A DNA stretch of 64,000 nt from Isoetes taiwanensis (lineage: Eukaryota > Streptophyta > Lycopodiopsida > Isoetales > Isoetaceae): assembly GCA_021234155.1 (NCBI GenBank), contig JAJEKV010000008.1, forward strand, positions 10,410,740 through 10,474,739. The letters run 5' to 3'. Below, piece by piece: positions 55,470-64,000 of this stretch. A model generated the notes under the pieces. That model was not told the origin of the DNA. It searched no databases and saw nothing but the letters and a program-made list of their open reading frames with translations. Both the position numbers and the translations under genes were made by a program. How positions within the stretch are numbered: the stretch's first letter is position 1; each line of letters starts with the position of its first letter.

Positions 55470-56015
55470 CAATCCTAGTCTGCAAACTCCATCTGAAAAG
55501 GGCATGGGTCGATCCTGACTTTCCCAACAAACATGAAGCTGTGGAAGTCTGTTGCAGCAGGCGGATCCAAATGCACGAAGCCCATCTGTGCACGGAATCA
55601 AAAAGTTGCAGAAAAGGGAAAGTTCAGATTCTTCAAGCTCCGGATTTTTAATACTCATGCAGCAAACCCACATGATTAGAGGATGATCTTCCATGGGCTT
55701 ACAACAACGGCGAGGCCTACACTCACGGACCCTAAAAAAAAGCAATCATGGTCTGCAAACTCCATCTGAAAAGGGCATGGGTCGATCCTGACCTTCCCAA
55801 CAAACATGAAGCTGTGGAAGTCTGTTGCAGCAGGCGGATCCAAATGCACGAAGCCCATCTGTGCACGGAATCAAAATGTTGCAGAAAAGGGAAAGTTCAG
55901 ATTCTTCAAGCTCCAGATTTTTAATACTCAGGCAGCAAATCCACATGATTAGAGGATGATCTTCCATGGGCTTACAACAACGGCGAGGTCTACACTCACG
56001 AACCCTAAAAAAAAA
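55470..56015. repeat. 273-bp tandem duplication
   Basis: Two near-identical copies (about 55470-55742 and 55743-56015) begin near GTCTGCAAACTCCATCTG (55478 and 55751) and end at CCCTAAAAAAAA. They differ at only a few positions. The first copy joins the PPR relic side. No coding function was recognised; a minus frame is open through most of each copy. Confidence 0.93.
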
Positions 56016-56470
56016 GAATTCGACCCTTGATTGCAGAGAGCATAAGCATCTGCTCATATTAAAAAAAAAACAAGGGGCTAGACCATTGGAATATGTCATT
56101 AATAACTAAAATTGTGTATCCGCATTCTAGATGTACCGATTAGTAGGCCTTGTGCAATACGCCCATCAAATCATAGGAAAACCATTGCAAAAAATGTATA
56201 AAAATTCAAAAGAAACCCCCTGTTATTATGCTACATATTTATGTCAAGATCCTTCACCTTCTCTGTCCCTGGTCCAACCCCTGTCTCTGTCATTGTTCAC
56301 ATATATATTTATTTACATATATATCTAGATCAGACAAATTATTTTGAATGACATTGAATCCCTTTCTATGCCCCATTGGTCCATTTTTAGCTCTGTATGA
56401 AAGTCCATCCAAATCTTGTTATTAATATCTTTATTCGGATAATTGAAAATATATCATCATATGCTAAAAG
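56016..56470. other. Intergenic, no recognised gene
   Basis: An A-run near 56060 and a (TATATT)n-like stretch near 56300-56330. No gene seen. Confidence 0.6.
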
Positions 56471-56565
56471 CACTATTCTATTCTATTCTATTCTATTCTA
56501 TTCTATTCTATTCTATTCTATTCTATTCTATTCTATTCTATTCTATTCTATTCTATTCTATTCTA
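56471..56565 (+). repeat. (TTCTA)n microsatellite
   Basis: About nineteen uninterrupted TTCTA units. They directly precede a short LINE family B 3' end whose own tail (56722-56752) has the same unit. Confidence 0.95.
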
Positions 56566-56752
56566 TGCAGTATGTCGGCATCCTTATTGCTACTAAGGTT
56601 TTTCCCCCGAAAACCCTTCGGGGCGGGGGTTTTTTAATCCTGGTAGTAATACGCCTGCTGCTCTCTCTCTTTGTACTTGGGTCCCATAGGCCAGTTGGTC
56701 TCCGCGGACGATAAAATCATATTCTATTCTATTCTATTCTATTCTATTTCTA
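56566..56752 (+). mobile_element. Very short LINE family B copy with (ATTCT)n tail
   Basis: Only the last ~155 bases of the element are present: a G-rich hairpin (CCCCCGAAAACCCTTC / GGGGCGGGGG), AATCCTGGTAGTAA, GGGTCCCATAGGCC, TCTCCGCGGACGATAAAATC, then (ATTCT)n. The same block occurs, inverted, at 62103-62260, and a diverged version at 22320-22517. It appears inserted in a pre-existing microsatellite of the same unit. Confidence 0.85.
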
Positions 56753-56789
56753 AACCTATTCATGTGCTCAATGATTTCTTACGAAAATT

Positions 56790-56870
56790 TTTGGGTTGCC
56801 CCTAGGGGGCCAAACCCTTGCTCATGTGGGTTTTCAGCATATTCTAAGCATATGCTGGATATTCTGATAT
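56790..56870 (+). repeat. Dispersed hairpin repeat, copy 2
   Basis: GGGTTGCCCC-TAG-GGGGCCAAACCC, then CTTGCTCATGTGGGTTTT and the palindrome CAGCATAT...ATATGCTG. It matches 47400-47475 in order and spacing. Confidence 0.75.
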
Positions 56871-57670
56871 GTTGTGGTCCTTGGTACTGTGGTTGTCAAA
56901 CTGTTCCCTATTCCACATGTTACAGTGGTGAGAATTCTCTGTCGTATTTTAGACCTATAGTAGCAGTTTATTCTTGTATGTCTTTTTCTCTTCTAGAGTG
57001 ATCACAACCGATTTAGATTTTGGAAGTGTACATTCTAGTATAGTACTTGAAGAATATGCTATTATTCACAACATGAATGCCTAAGCTAAGCAAAATGCAT
57101 TGGACCTCTATCATTACCAGCATAAAGTACTGACAACTGCTTAAATGTGTGCCAATATTGGCTACTGTTCTTATTCTTAGCTTAAACGTTTTGGAACGTC
57201 CAATCTTATCATTCCTCGCCATATCTCATTTTAAAAAGTTTGGCATTCTCTAGTCTCATTATGTACATGGTTCTTGAAATAAACAAGATTGTTTGGAAGT
57301 ATAATGTGTTTAACAAGTGTTGCCTTATGCAGGTTGCACCGATTTCTCAGGGGCTCTCTTCCTTGACTTAATTCCCAAAAAGCCCTTCGTATTTTTAAAA
57401 TTCCCAAAATGCCCTTAAATTTTAAATATTTTTCCAAATAGCCCCGTATATTTTATAGTTCTAAAATTCGTGTGTTCTTTATTTCACAGGTTGCTAAACT
57501 CTTTAGCTGCATTTTGGAAGATAAAGGTAGTTCGTTGGCTACAGAGGATTTCGTTTCTAAATGTTCGGGGTTATGGTTTTGAATTGATTGTCAAAATATA
57601 ACTTTGAACTATGATTTAAGCCACTTCACCCTCTGGCCATGGAGGGCAACCCTCCGTGCGCAGCACCTTG
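56871..57670. other. Intergenic, no recognised gene
   Basis: At 57368-57450 three diverged units of AATTCCCAAAATGCCCTT with AT-rich spacers form a loose tandem repeat. No gene seen. Confidence 0.55.
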
Positions 57671-58599
57671 TTTTTTTTTTTGAGAGAGAGAATGAGGGTT
57701 TTTTCCATTAATTATTGAAAAAAGATACAATAAAGCTTATTGTCAATGCAAAAGCATTGCAAGAGAACTGAAAATGTAAGAAGAAAGTACACATAAAGAA
57801 CTGTAGACAAAGTGAATTACCAGTTGCAGAGTAGTAAGAAGCATTAAAATCCCAGCCAGATGAAACTTTAGAAGTCAAGAATGATCCAGTGGTCATGAGC
57901 ACGAATGCTGTAATATGCAAAAATGAACTGCTGATATCTGAGACCTGAAAATATCCGAGACCTGAAAATATAACAGACAACTTTGTGAAGAAAATATGGA
58001 GCCAAATATTTAGGAAGGAGAAGGCAATATAGATATAAGGAGGCAGTTGAAGAAGATAAGGTGGAGGAAATACAGAAGTATGATAACTAGAATTGATAGA
58101 AATCAATGTAGGAGAATGGATTTTGGTAGTGAGGCTGTAGGATAAGGGTCTGATTGTTCCCCCAATTGAGTTCCAGGAGTAGTGTCAGAGTTTATAGTAG
58201 CCATCAGTAAGATAAGAGAGCCATATGCATCAGATTCCTCTGTGATAATAGTAGCTATCCCTGTAAAATTCGAACTGCTGATCAGTCATATTTCTGCTAT
58301 TTCTTTCCAGAAACCACCATAGTTGAGTCATTAAATAAGTGCCCCTAGAAAATTCCATAGCCCAGTCTATTTCTCTTTCTGGAATATCCAAGATATCAAC
58401 ATCAGTTCTGGCCCTAAATACCCCCGTCCCCTGATCAACCAACTGCTCTACATACACCTGAAACTCAGCCTGGATATCAGCTCTGAGATTATTCATGTAA
58501 TCTGATAGATAAAATATCACTGTCATCAAATTCATCATACCAATTCAGTCTAAATAAATAATGAGGACCACTATAAGCACCATAATTATTCCATTTTTC

Positions 58600-59627
58600 A
58601 TCAAAATGATTGCCCTTATTGTGTTTACTACAAGCGGCAGACAATTCTAAATCATAGGAGAGTGCTGACCATATAAACATCTGTTCATGTGTTTCCAAAT
58701 ATTCCACAAAGCAATATAAGAGAAAGAATTAATGAAGGCATCATCATTTATAAGGAAATGCAACAAGGAGGTAGGTTTGGGAATATTGAAAAAATGTTCA
58801 AACCAGCTCCAGAAGGAAGATAGTTTAAGAAGGGTAAAAATATGATCCATATCTTCAATGTTATTACAATGCAAAGGGCAGCGTGAATCAATTGGAGCAG
58901 CATTTCTAGCTTGATGCTTGGCATATGATGCAAGATTTGGAACACTTCTATTTGTAGCAAGCCAAATGAAGTATTCGACTTTAGGAGTTAAATAGGAGTT
59001 CTATACATTATTGAAGAGCTTAAATTCAATGTCATCCGAGATGTTCCAGTAAAGCTTGGCTTTAGATGGATTGCATGGCCTGTTCAGAAATTTATAGATG
59101 AGAGAAACTTTGTATGCCCTTTTGTTATTAAGAGTCCAATCATGAGTAGTATTAAGGTTGGCTTCTAAATTTAGGCCTCTAATCTTAAGCATAATATGCT
59201 TGAAAAGATTTCTATCAGAAAGGGCTCCCGCTATACGCCGGAGGCACGAACCGGACAGCACGAGGAGCCCCGCCCGACGCCAAGAAGGAGATAATGATAA
59301 TGGGGTGGTCAACCTACCTCTAATTTTTTGCTTAAGAGCAGTCCAAGTGATCCATCTGTTGTTACATCTGAGGTCATTTAAGTGCATAATATTGAACTCA
59401 CTCCATTTCTTGTAGATTCTGGGATGGTTTATAGCTAAAGGAGTGGAATTGTCTCTAGATAAGTGAGGATTCCAGAAAATACTTGTTTTGTGGTGACACT
59501 TTTGAAATTCAATATGCTTAAAAACCTTATGAGTGATGTTCCAGGAGGAGATGAGATTTCTCATTAAGGGAGAAATATTGGCACCAACCTGCAAATTAGA
59601 GAAAGCAGAAGAAGTGAAATGGTGCAT
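58600..59627 (-). pseudogene. L1-type ORF2 C-terminal part with zf-RVT
   Basis: The open frame 59001-59627 (SNLQVGANISPLMRNLISSW; IYKKWSEFNIMHLNDLRCNN) continues after a stop into APIDSRCPLHCNNIEDMDHI and FSYIALWNIWKHMNRCLYGQ, the zinc-finger-in-RT module common to plant LINEs. A GC-rich hairpin insertion (59222-59270) lies in this frame. Confidence 0.85.
59222..59270. repeat. GC-rich hairpin insertion in LINE ORF2
   Basis: Inverted ends GGGCTCC (59222-59228) and GGAGCCC (59264-59270) with an inner CCGG...CCGG. The patch is strongly GC-rich inside an AT-rich LINE and keeps the reading frame open. Confidence 0.7.
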
Positions 59628-60961
59628 AACCGAAGGATGACCTTTAATGTAACTGCATGAGAGCCAATGCTTAATAAAAATAGAGTAGGATTGTTAGCTT
59701 GATATAAAGCCCTCCAAACATATTTGCCAGCTAGAACATACCCCTGCAGAAGGAAATTTTTACAGCCAAGACCCCCTTGAGATTTGTTTCTAGTTATAGA
59801 TTTCCAATTAACCATATGCTGCTTGCCCCAAATGAAGTTTCTAATGATCCTCTCCAATTGCTGATATATAGATTCAGGTGCTAGGAGAGCTGAAGAAAAA
59901 TAAATGTGAGAGCTAGCAATCACATTATTTGCAATAATAGATCTTCCAGCCAAAGAGAGGCAACTACCATAGTTGGTCAGTTTCTTTTTGATACGAGAGA
60001 TGATAGGAGACCATAACCCTTTCAGAGCAGGATTTGTAGATAGAGGCATTCCCAAGACACCAGATGCAGCACTGAATGAATCAATGACTTTGAAGAAAGA
60101 ATCAATATTGTTAGGGTCATTTTTTAGGAAAGTGAAGGTATCATTTGCATACCGAGAGATAGAGAGAGTTATTGTCATAGAGGATTAACCCATGAAGACT
60201 AGCAGCTTGTTGATGAAAGTGGATAGCACGAGTAAGCATTTCAGCAACTGTAAGGAATAAGTATGGAGCTAAAGGACAACCTTGTTTCATACCTTTAGCC
60301 AAGGGGAAGAAATTACTTGAAGAGCCATTGATAAGAACAGTAGATTGAGATCTTTGATTAAGGCCAATAATTAACTTGATGAGTTTATCAGAGAATCCTA
60401 ATTTAATTAGAGCAAATTCCAAGAAATCCCACCTAACAGTGTCAAAGCTTTGGAAAAATCTAACTTCAGTAAAATGCAATTTTGGTTTGTCAAATTATTC
60501 CAGTGTAGGCCTTCCATGGCTGCAATATAATTATCAAAAATATACCTGTTTGGAAGGAAGGCTGGTTGACATGAGCTAATGACATTCTGAAGGTGACCTT
60601 TAATTCTGTTTGCAATAAGCTTGGCACAAATTTTGTAAGAAGTATTGGTTAAGGAAATGGGCCTCCAATCATTGAAACTTGCAGGATTGTTCACTTTTGG
60701 AATAAGAGTGATAAATCCAGAGCAAATTGCAGGGTGCAAGTGGTTTTAATTCCAGAATCCAGAAATCATTTGCATTAAATCACCTTTTATGACATCCCAG
60801 AATTTAATAGAAAATTTAGTAGGTAGGCCATCAGGTCCAGGGCTTTTGCTCCTCCCTAGACTCAAGATAGTAGAGAAAACTTCTGCTTCAGTAGGTAGGT
60901 TATCAAGCTCAGAAGTAATAGTAGAGTTATTTGAGGAAGGCAATTTGCTCAAAAAATCCAT
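59564..60961 (-). pseudogene. L1-type reverse transcriptase
   Basis: Minus-strand blocks are GRSKSPGPDGLPTKFSIKFW, ICSGFITLIPKVNNPASFND, WRPISLTNTSYKICAKLIAN, CQPAFLPNRYIFDNYIAAME, LLKLDFSKA then a frameshift into FDTVRWDFLEFALIKLGF, GMKQGCPLAPYLFLTVAEML, and a decayed YADD region with RYANDTFTFL (A-N-D in place of A-D-D). This is a complete L1 RT order. The active-site change and shifts make it inactive. Confidence 0.92.
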
Positions 60962-61255
60962 GAAGTTATTTGCCTCTATAGTTTGAGTAGGATTGTCAAC
61001 ATGCTTGGCAAAGATGTTAGCATATTTGTTATGGTGATAGCAGACACTTGACTTTTTAAAAGTTTGTTTTTGGCAACTCTATAAAAAAAATTTGAGTTGT
61101 TGTTATCCGTACAAAAGTGATATTTTAGTTTACATTTATCGCAGCACCCTTTGCTTCATATTCTTCAATAGTTTTAATGGTCATTTCCAAATTTCCCTCT
61201 AATAAGTGAAGCTCAATATTCATAGGGTTATTTTGAAGCTTTGACCTCACATCTT

Positions 61256-62102
61256 TCATTTCCTGCAAGTATTTATTTTTTTAGCTACCCTAGAATCATG
61301 AAGATTCTTAGACCAAATTTTTATCCAAGATTTTGACTCCTTGATGTTTGAGTAAAATGATTTCATAGAATTACTAGCTTGAACTCTAGGGAGAGAGTTA
61401 TAGAAAGATGTAAATTCATCAATGAATCTATCAGATTCTAAAATAGAGCAATTAAGCTTGAAGGGGATGTTTCCAGATCTCTTCATTGAGATAACATGCT
61501 TGGTAGAGAAGAATTGAGGTTGGTGATCAGAGATAGAGGTGACTTCATCACTATAAACCAAGCAGTTGTCCAAGAAAGACTTAGAATAATTGTTGATATA
61601 ATATCTGTCTAAAGCACAATATACACGAGAGTTCCCATCTTGCTTATTAGACCATGTGAATCTTGCAATAGAGAAAGGAATGTGGTGAAAAAGATGCTTG
61701 TTTAGCAAATTCCAACTGGAGCATTCAGTAGCAGACATATTGAGATTTTTTGCCAATTTTGAGATCCCAAGATGGGATATTATTAAAGTTGCCAACTAAA
61801 ATCCAAGTTTCATAAGTCTGAGAAAGAAGCCAATCATTAACTAGCTGCCATGTATTTTCTCTAATTCTTGAATCAGTTGAAGCATAAATATTAATGACTC
61901 CAAAGCTAAGATCATTATGCTTAAAGATGACAGATTGCCAGCTTTTGCATGGACTGTTATAAACAGAACAATGATTAAGATGCTTCCAGATAATACAAAT
62001 CCCTCCAGAAGTTCCAGTGGCTTCTATCCAAATAGATGAGAGTCCAGGGCCAATCCAGTCAGCCAAATTGGAGCATTCAAAATTTGGGAGCCTAAGCTCT
62101 TG
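61256..62102 (-). pseudogene. L1-type endonuclease domain
   Basis: Minus-strand LQELRLPNFECSNLADW (truncated first strand), GTSGGICIIWKHLNH, FGVINIYASTDSRIRENTW, WILVGNFNNIPS (a catalytic GDFN-type block with Asp replaced by Asn), FTWSNKQDGNSRVYCALDRY and SDHQPQFF follow the order of APE-type LINE endonucleases. The Asn in place of Asp would impair metal binding. One frameshift near 61760. Confidence 0.88.
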
Positions 62103-64000
62103 GAGAATAGAATAGAATACGATTTTATCGTCCACGGAGACCAACTAGCCTATGGGACCCAAGTACAAAGAGAGAGCAGCAGGCGTATTATTACCAGGAT
62201 TAAAAAACCCCCGCCCCGAAGGGTTTTCAGGGGAAAAACCTTAGTAGCAATAAGGATCTTTGACATCATACCGCACGATTATATACATAATCACAAGTAC
62301 ACGGTGAGGTTAATGTCGGGACGGGGGCATAATCGAGTCCGGCGTATCCATTACCTCCCGGAGGTACGATCCCAACAAGCCTCTGAGGCCGTGCTTTCGG
62401 TAGCTCATGCAGGGGCACGATGGGGCACAACTAACCGCAGAGCATACCGAAGCCGGATATGCAAATGGGACGGACAGGCACGAGGGCGTGACTTTCATCC
62501 TCAATGGCGCCCTGTTGACAACACTGACAGACTCTGTCCTCACGCGGCTCCCGAATCCACCTCCCTGTCTCAATGCGGAGGTGGTGTGCACCTGTGCAAA
62601 TGGAAGCAATCACCCTGCGCTTTTTCATGGGTAGATGGGTGCGCAGGTAGTGGTGTGGGCCGCTCGTGAGCATGGGATTAACCTGCTGTCGATAATTTGC
62701 CACCTTGACATGTGACAGGGCCTCTGCATCCCAAAGCTTGGCCATGAAGCAAGCATCCAAGTACTGCTTCAAGGCAACGCGTTCCTTCGGTGTATGCACT
62801 GGTCCACATCTGTGTGCCTGCACATTCCATCGCGAGAACCACTGGGCTTGCTTGTCTTTCCAGCAGGCTTTGAGTCGTTGCGGGCCCATCGCCACTGCCA
62901 AAGCAAGGTTGGGCAGCCGGGCTTCATCCATAGCCACCACCTTCTGGAAGTAAATAATGTGACGTTCAGTAGCAGCCCTCCGTAATGGAAGGAAGCTTTG
63001 TCTCTGGAGCAAGATCGATATGGGACCGTGGATTTCACTCCCGGTGCCGGGCCAAGAAGGCCTTACGTACTGCTCTAGATCGTTCCAAGTGGTGAGGGAT
63101 ATTACTGGCCCCCCACTACGCCCCATAGAGGAGGACCGGTTCAACCAAGGCCACTGAACAAGTGTGCTGGTGACCCCATGCATCTACTCGCCTTGTATTT
63201 GTTGTTTTGCATTGCATCTGGGGCTTTCCGGCCTGCGGTGACCCGTAAACGATGGATGCATCCTAGTGTGTGGTAGTAGAAAACTCAATGCCCAACCTAT
63301 AAGATCGAGCCACCTCCACTACCTGCTTACGGTAAGTGAATGGGGAAGGCGTGGGTCTTGGGGATGATGGGACCAGCAGGCACCCTCGTCTTGGCCAAGT
63401 TAACTCTCATGCCGGTGAATTGGCGAAAGTGTCCAAAGCATCCGGTGGCGTTGCATGTCCTTCAGGGATATATGCGAGCAGGTCAACATCATCCGCATAT
63501 ATGAGTTGCGGATTATGTGGTGCATCAAGCTGGCGCCTCCCAGGTGCTTTCGGCTATCCATTCTTCTAGCTGGTCAATGTACAAGCCAAAGAGCGTCGGG
63601 GAATAGAGGGCAGCCCTGGCGCACCCCAATGCTACTAACAACGGGCTCCCCGGCAGGTGTGACGCGGCCGAGCAAGCCTTCGTATAGTCTGTATATAGCA
63701 TTCTGCAAGTCGACGGGGGTCCCCAGCTATCTCAATCTGTCCCACAACTTATCCCGAGGCACTGTGTCAAAAGCCTTTGCGAAATCCACAAAGCAACAGT
63801 ACAGGTTCTGGCGTTGATTCCGGCTATCCTCTATGAGTGTTCGCAGAGTGAAGATATGGTCAATAGTAGAATGCCGGGGGCGGAAGCCTGCCTGCGTGAG
63901 AGCCCGCACTTCTCAGGATGATATCATAGTTGTAACTTGTGATTCGGGAAATTGCACGTCTTCTTTTAAGAGGACCTTTAATGTCCCTTAAGTTCCATGA
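62103..64000 (-). mobile_element. LINE family B (non-L1 type), 3' part
   Basis: Minus strand: RT, C-terminal domain with a cysteine/histidine block, 3' UTR with G-rich hairpin and (ATTCT)n-like tail at 62103-62117. It is inserted into the endonuclease region of the L1-type LINE. The RT wording (CFVDFAKAFDTVPR; RQGCPLFPTLFGLYID; IYADDVDLLA) differs from plant L1 and resembles Jockey/CR1/Tad-side LINEs. The 5' part is outside the window. Confidence 0.88.
62431..63909 (-). pseudogene. LINE family B ORF2 (RT and C-terminus)
   Basis: Minus-strand blocks are AGFRPRHSTIDHIFTLRTLI and NLYCCFVDFAKAFDTVPRDK (63880-63740), VRQGCPLFPTLFGLYIDQLE (near 63580), IYADDVDLLAYIPEGHA with an intact YADD (near 63480), then the 250-codon frame 62431-63183 with FQKVVAMDEARLPNLALAVA, GPQRLKACWKDKQAQWFSRW and RVCQCCQQGAIEDESHALV. 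The last block is a CxxC...H-type element that also occurs in the copy at 21670-22517. Several shifts separate RT from the C-terminal frame. Confidence 0.88.

Larger units (their letters stand above)
57671..62102 (-). mobile_element. Plant L1-type LINE, 5' end cut by another LINE
   Basis: On the minus strand the tail is an A-run (T-run at 57670-57681 on plus). ORF2 contains an endonuclease domain (62090-61260), reverse transcriptase (60960-59560), and a C-terminal zf-RVT region (58960-58600). The 5' part, with ORF1 and the first endonuclease strand, is cut off at about 62102 by LINE family B. The coding sequence has stops and shifts, but long stretches (179, 204 and 208 codons) remain open. 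Confidence 0.92.

Noticed and set aside
59973-60188. Plus-strand frames within the L1-type RT
   Set aside because: Shadows of the minus-strand RT reading.
62100-62669. Plus-strand frame of 189 codons
   Set aside because: Antisense to LINE family B 3' region and ORF2 end.

Overview
This window looks like a transposon-rich stretch of a land-plant nuclear genome. The evidence is one intact, intron-rich plant gene (a BRIZ-type RING / UBP-zinc-finger E3 ligase, 12 exons), decayed copies of plant beta-galactosidase, PUS1-type pseudouridine synthase and PLS-class PPR genes, and deeply nested Ty1/copia, Ty3/gypsy, LINE and Helitron-like elements. Remnants of editing-type PPR genes, long nested insertions and a possible giant-virus-like insertion fit a homosporous fern or another seed-free plant best. 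That is an inference: no species-specific marker was recognised.

Layout. 1-10416: a Ty3/gypsy element on the minus strand (LTR 10061-10416, gag, protease, RT) is split at 7551 by a Ty1/copia element on the minus strand (LTR 6998-7551, gag, integrase). The copia element is itself split by a 4.8-kb Helitron-like insert (642-5483) that carries exon-like pieces and a PPR fragment. 10417-14902: a tRNA-like piece, a second Helitron-like element filled with polypurine sequence (10540-12406), and a palindromic cluster at 14012-14137. 14903-17663: a complete non-autonomous LTR retrotransposon (212-bp LTRs, CCTGT target duplication) with long unrecognised ORFs. 18228-21224: the BRIZ gene. 21670-22517: a 5'-truncated LINE with a (TTCC)n tail.

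23950-34984 is the most unusual part. It holds a set of unfamiliar, mostly intronless protein modules on both strands. They include a module with a histone-H3-like fold, a tandem pair of paralogous unknown proteins (one intact, one frameshifted), small intact ORFs, and four clusters of a GC-rich palindrome. Each cluster lies just beyond the 3' ends of modules. This organisation resembles an endogenised large DNA virus or a very large unknown mobile element. 34990-46001 is a full-length 11-kb Ty3/gypsy element on the minus strand (602/603-bp LTRs, CGTAT duplication) with an extra reading frame between integrase and the 3' LTR. Across roughly 23-46 kb the modules are broken by many small frameshifts, and the two LTR copies differ mostly in short GC-rich words. 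Local assembly error therefore has to be considered alongside real decay.

46-64 kb: relics of BGAL17-like beta-galactosidase, PUS1-like (catalytic region lost) and PPR genes, a 280-bp MITE, a 273-bp tandem duplication, a plant L1-type LINE on the minus strand (57671-62102) with an odd GC-rich hairpin inside its ORF, and a second LINE family on the minus strand (62103-64000) inserted into it. That family carries (ATTCT)n or (TTCC)n microsatellite tails and appears three times in the window. BRIZ is the only clearly functional host gene visible.
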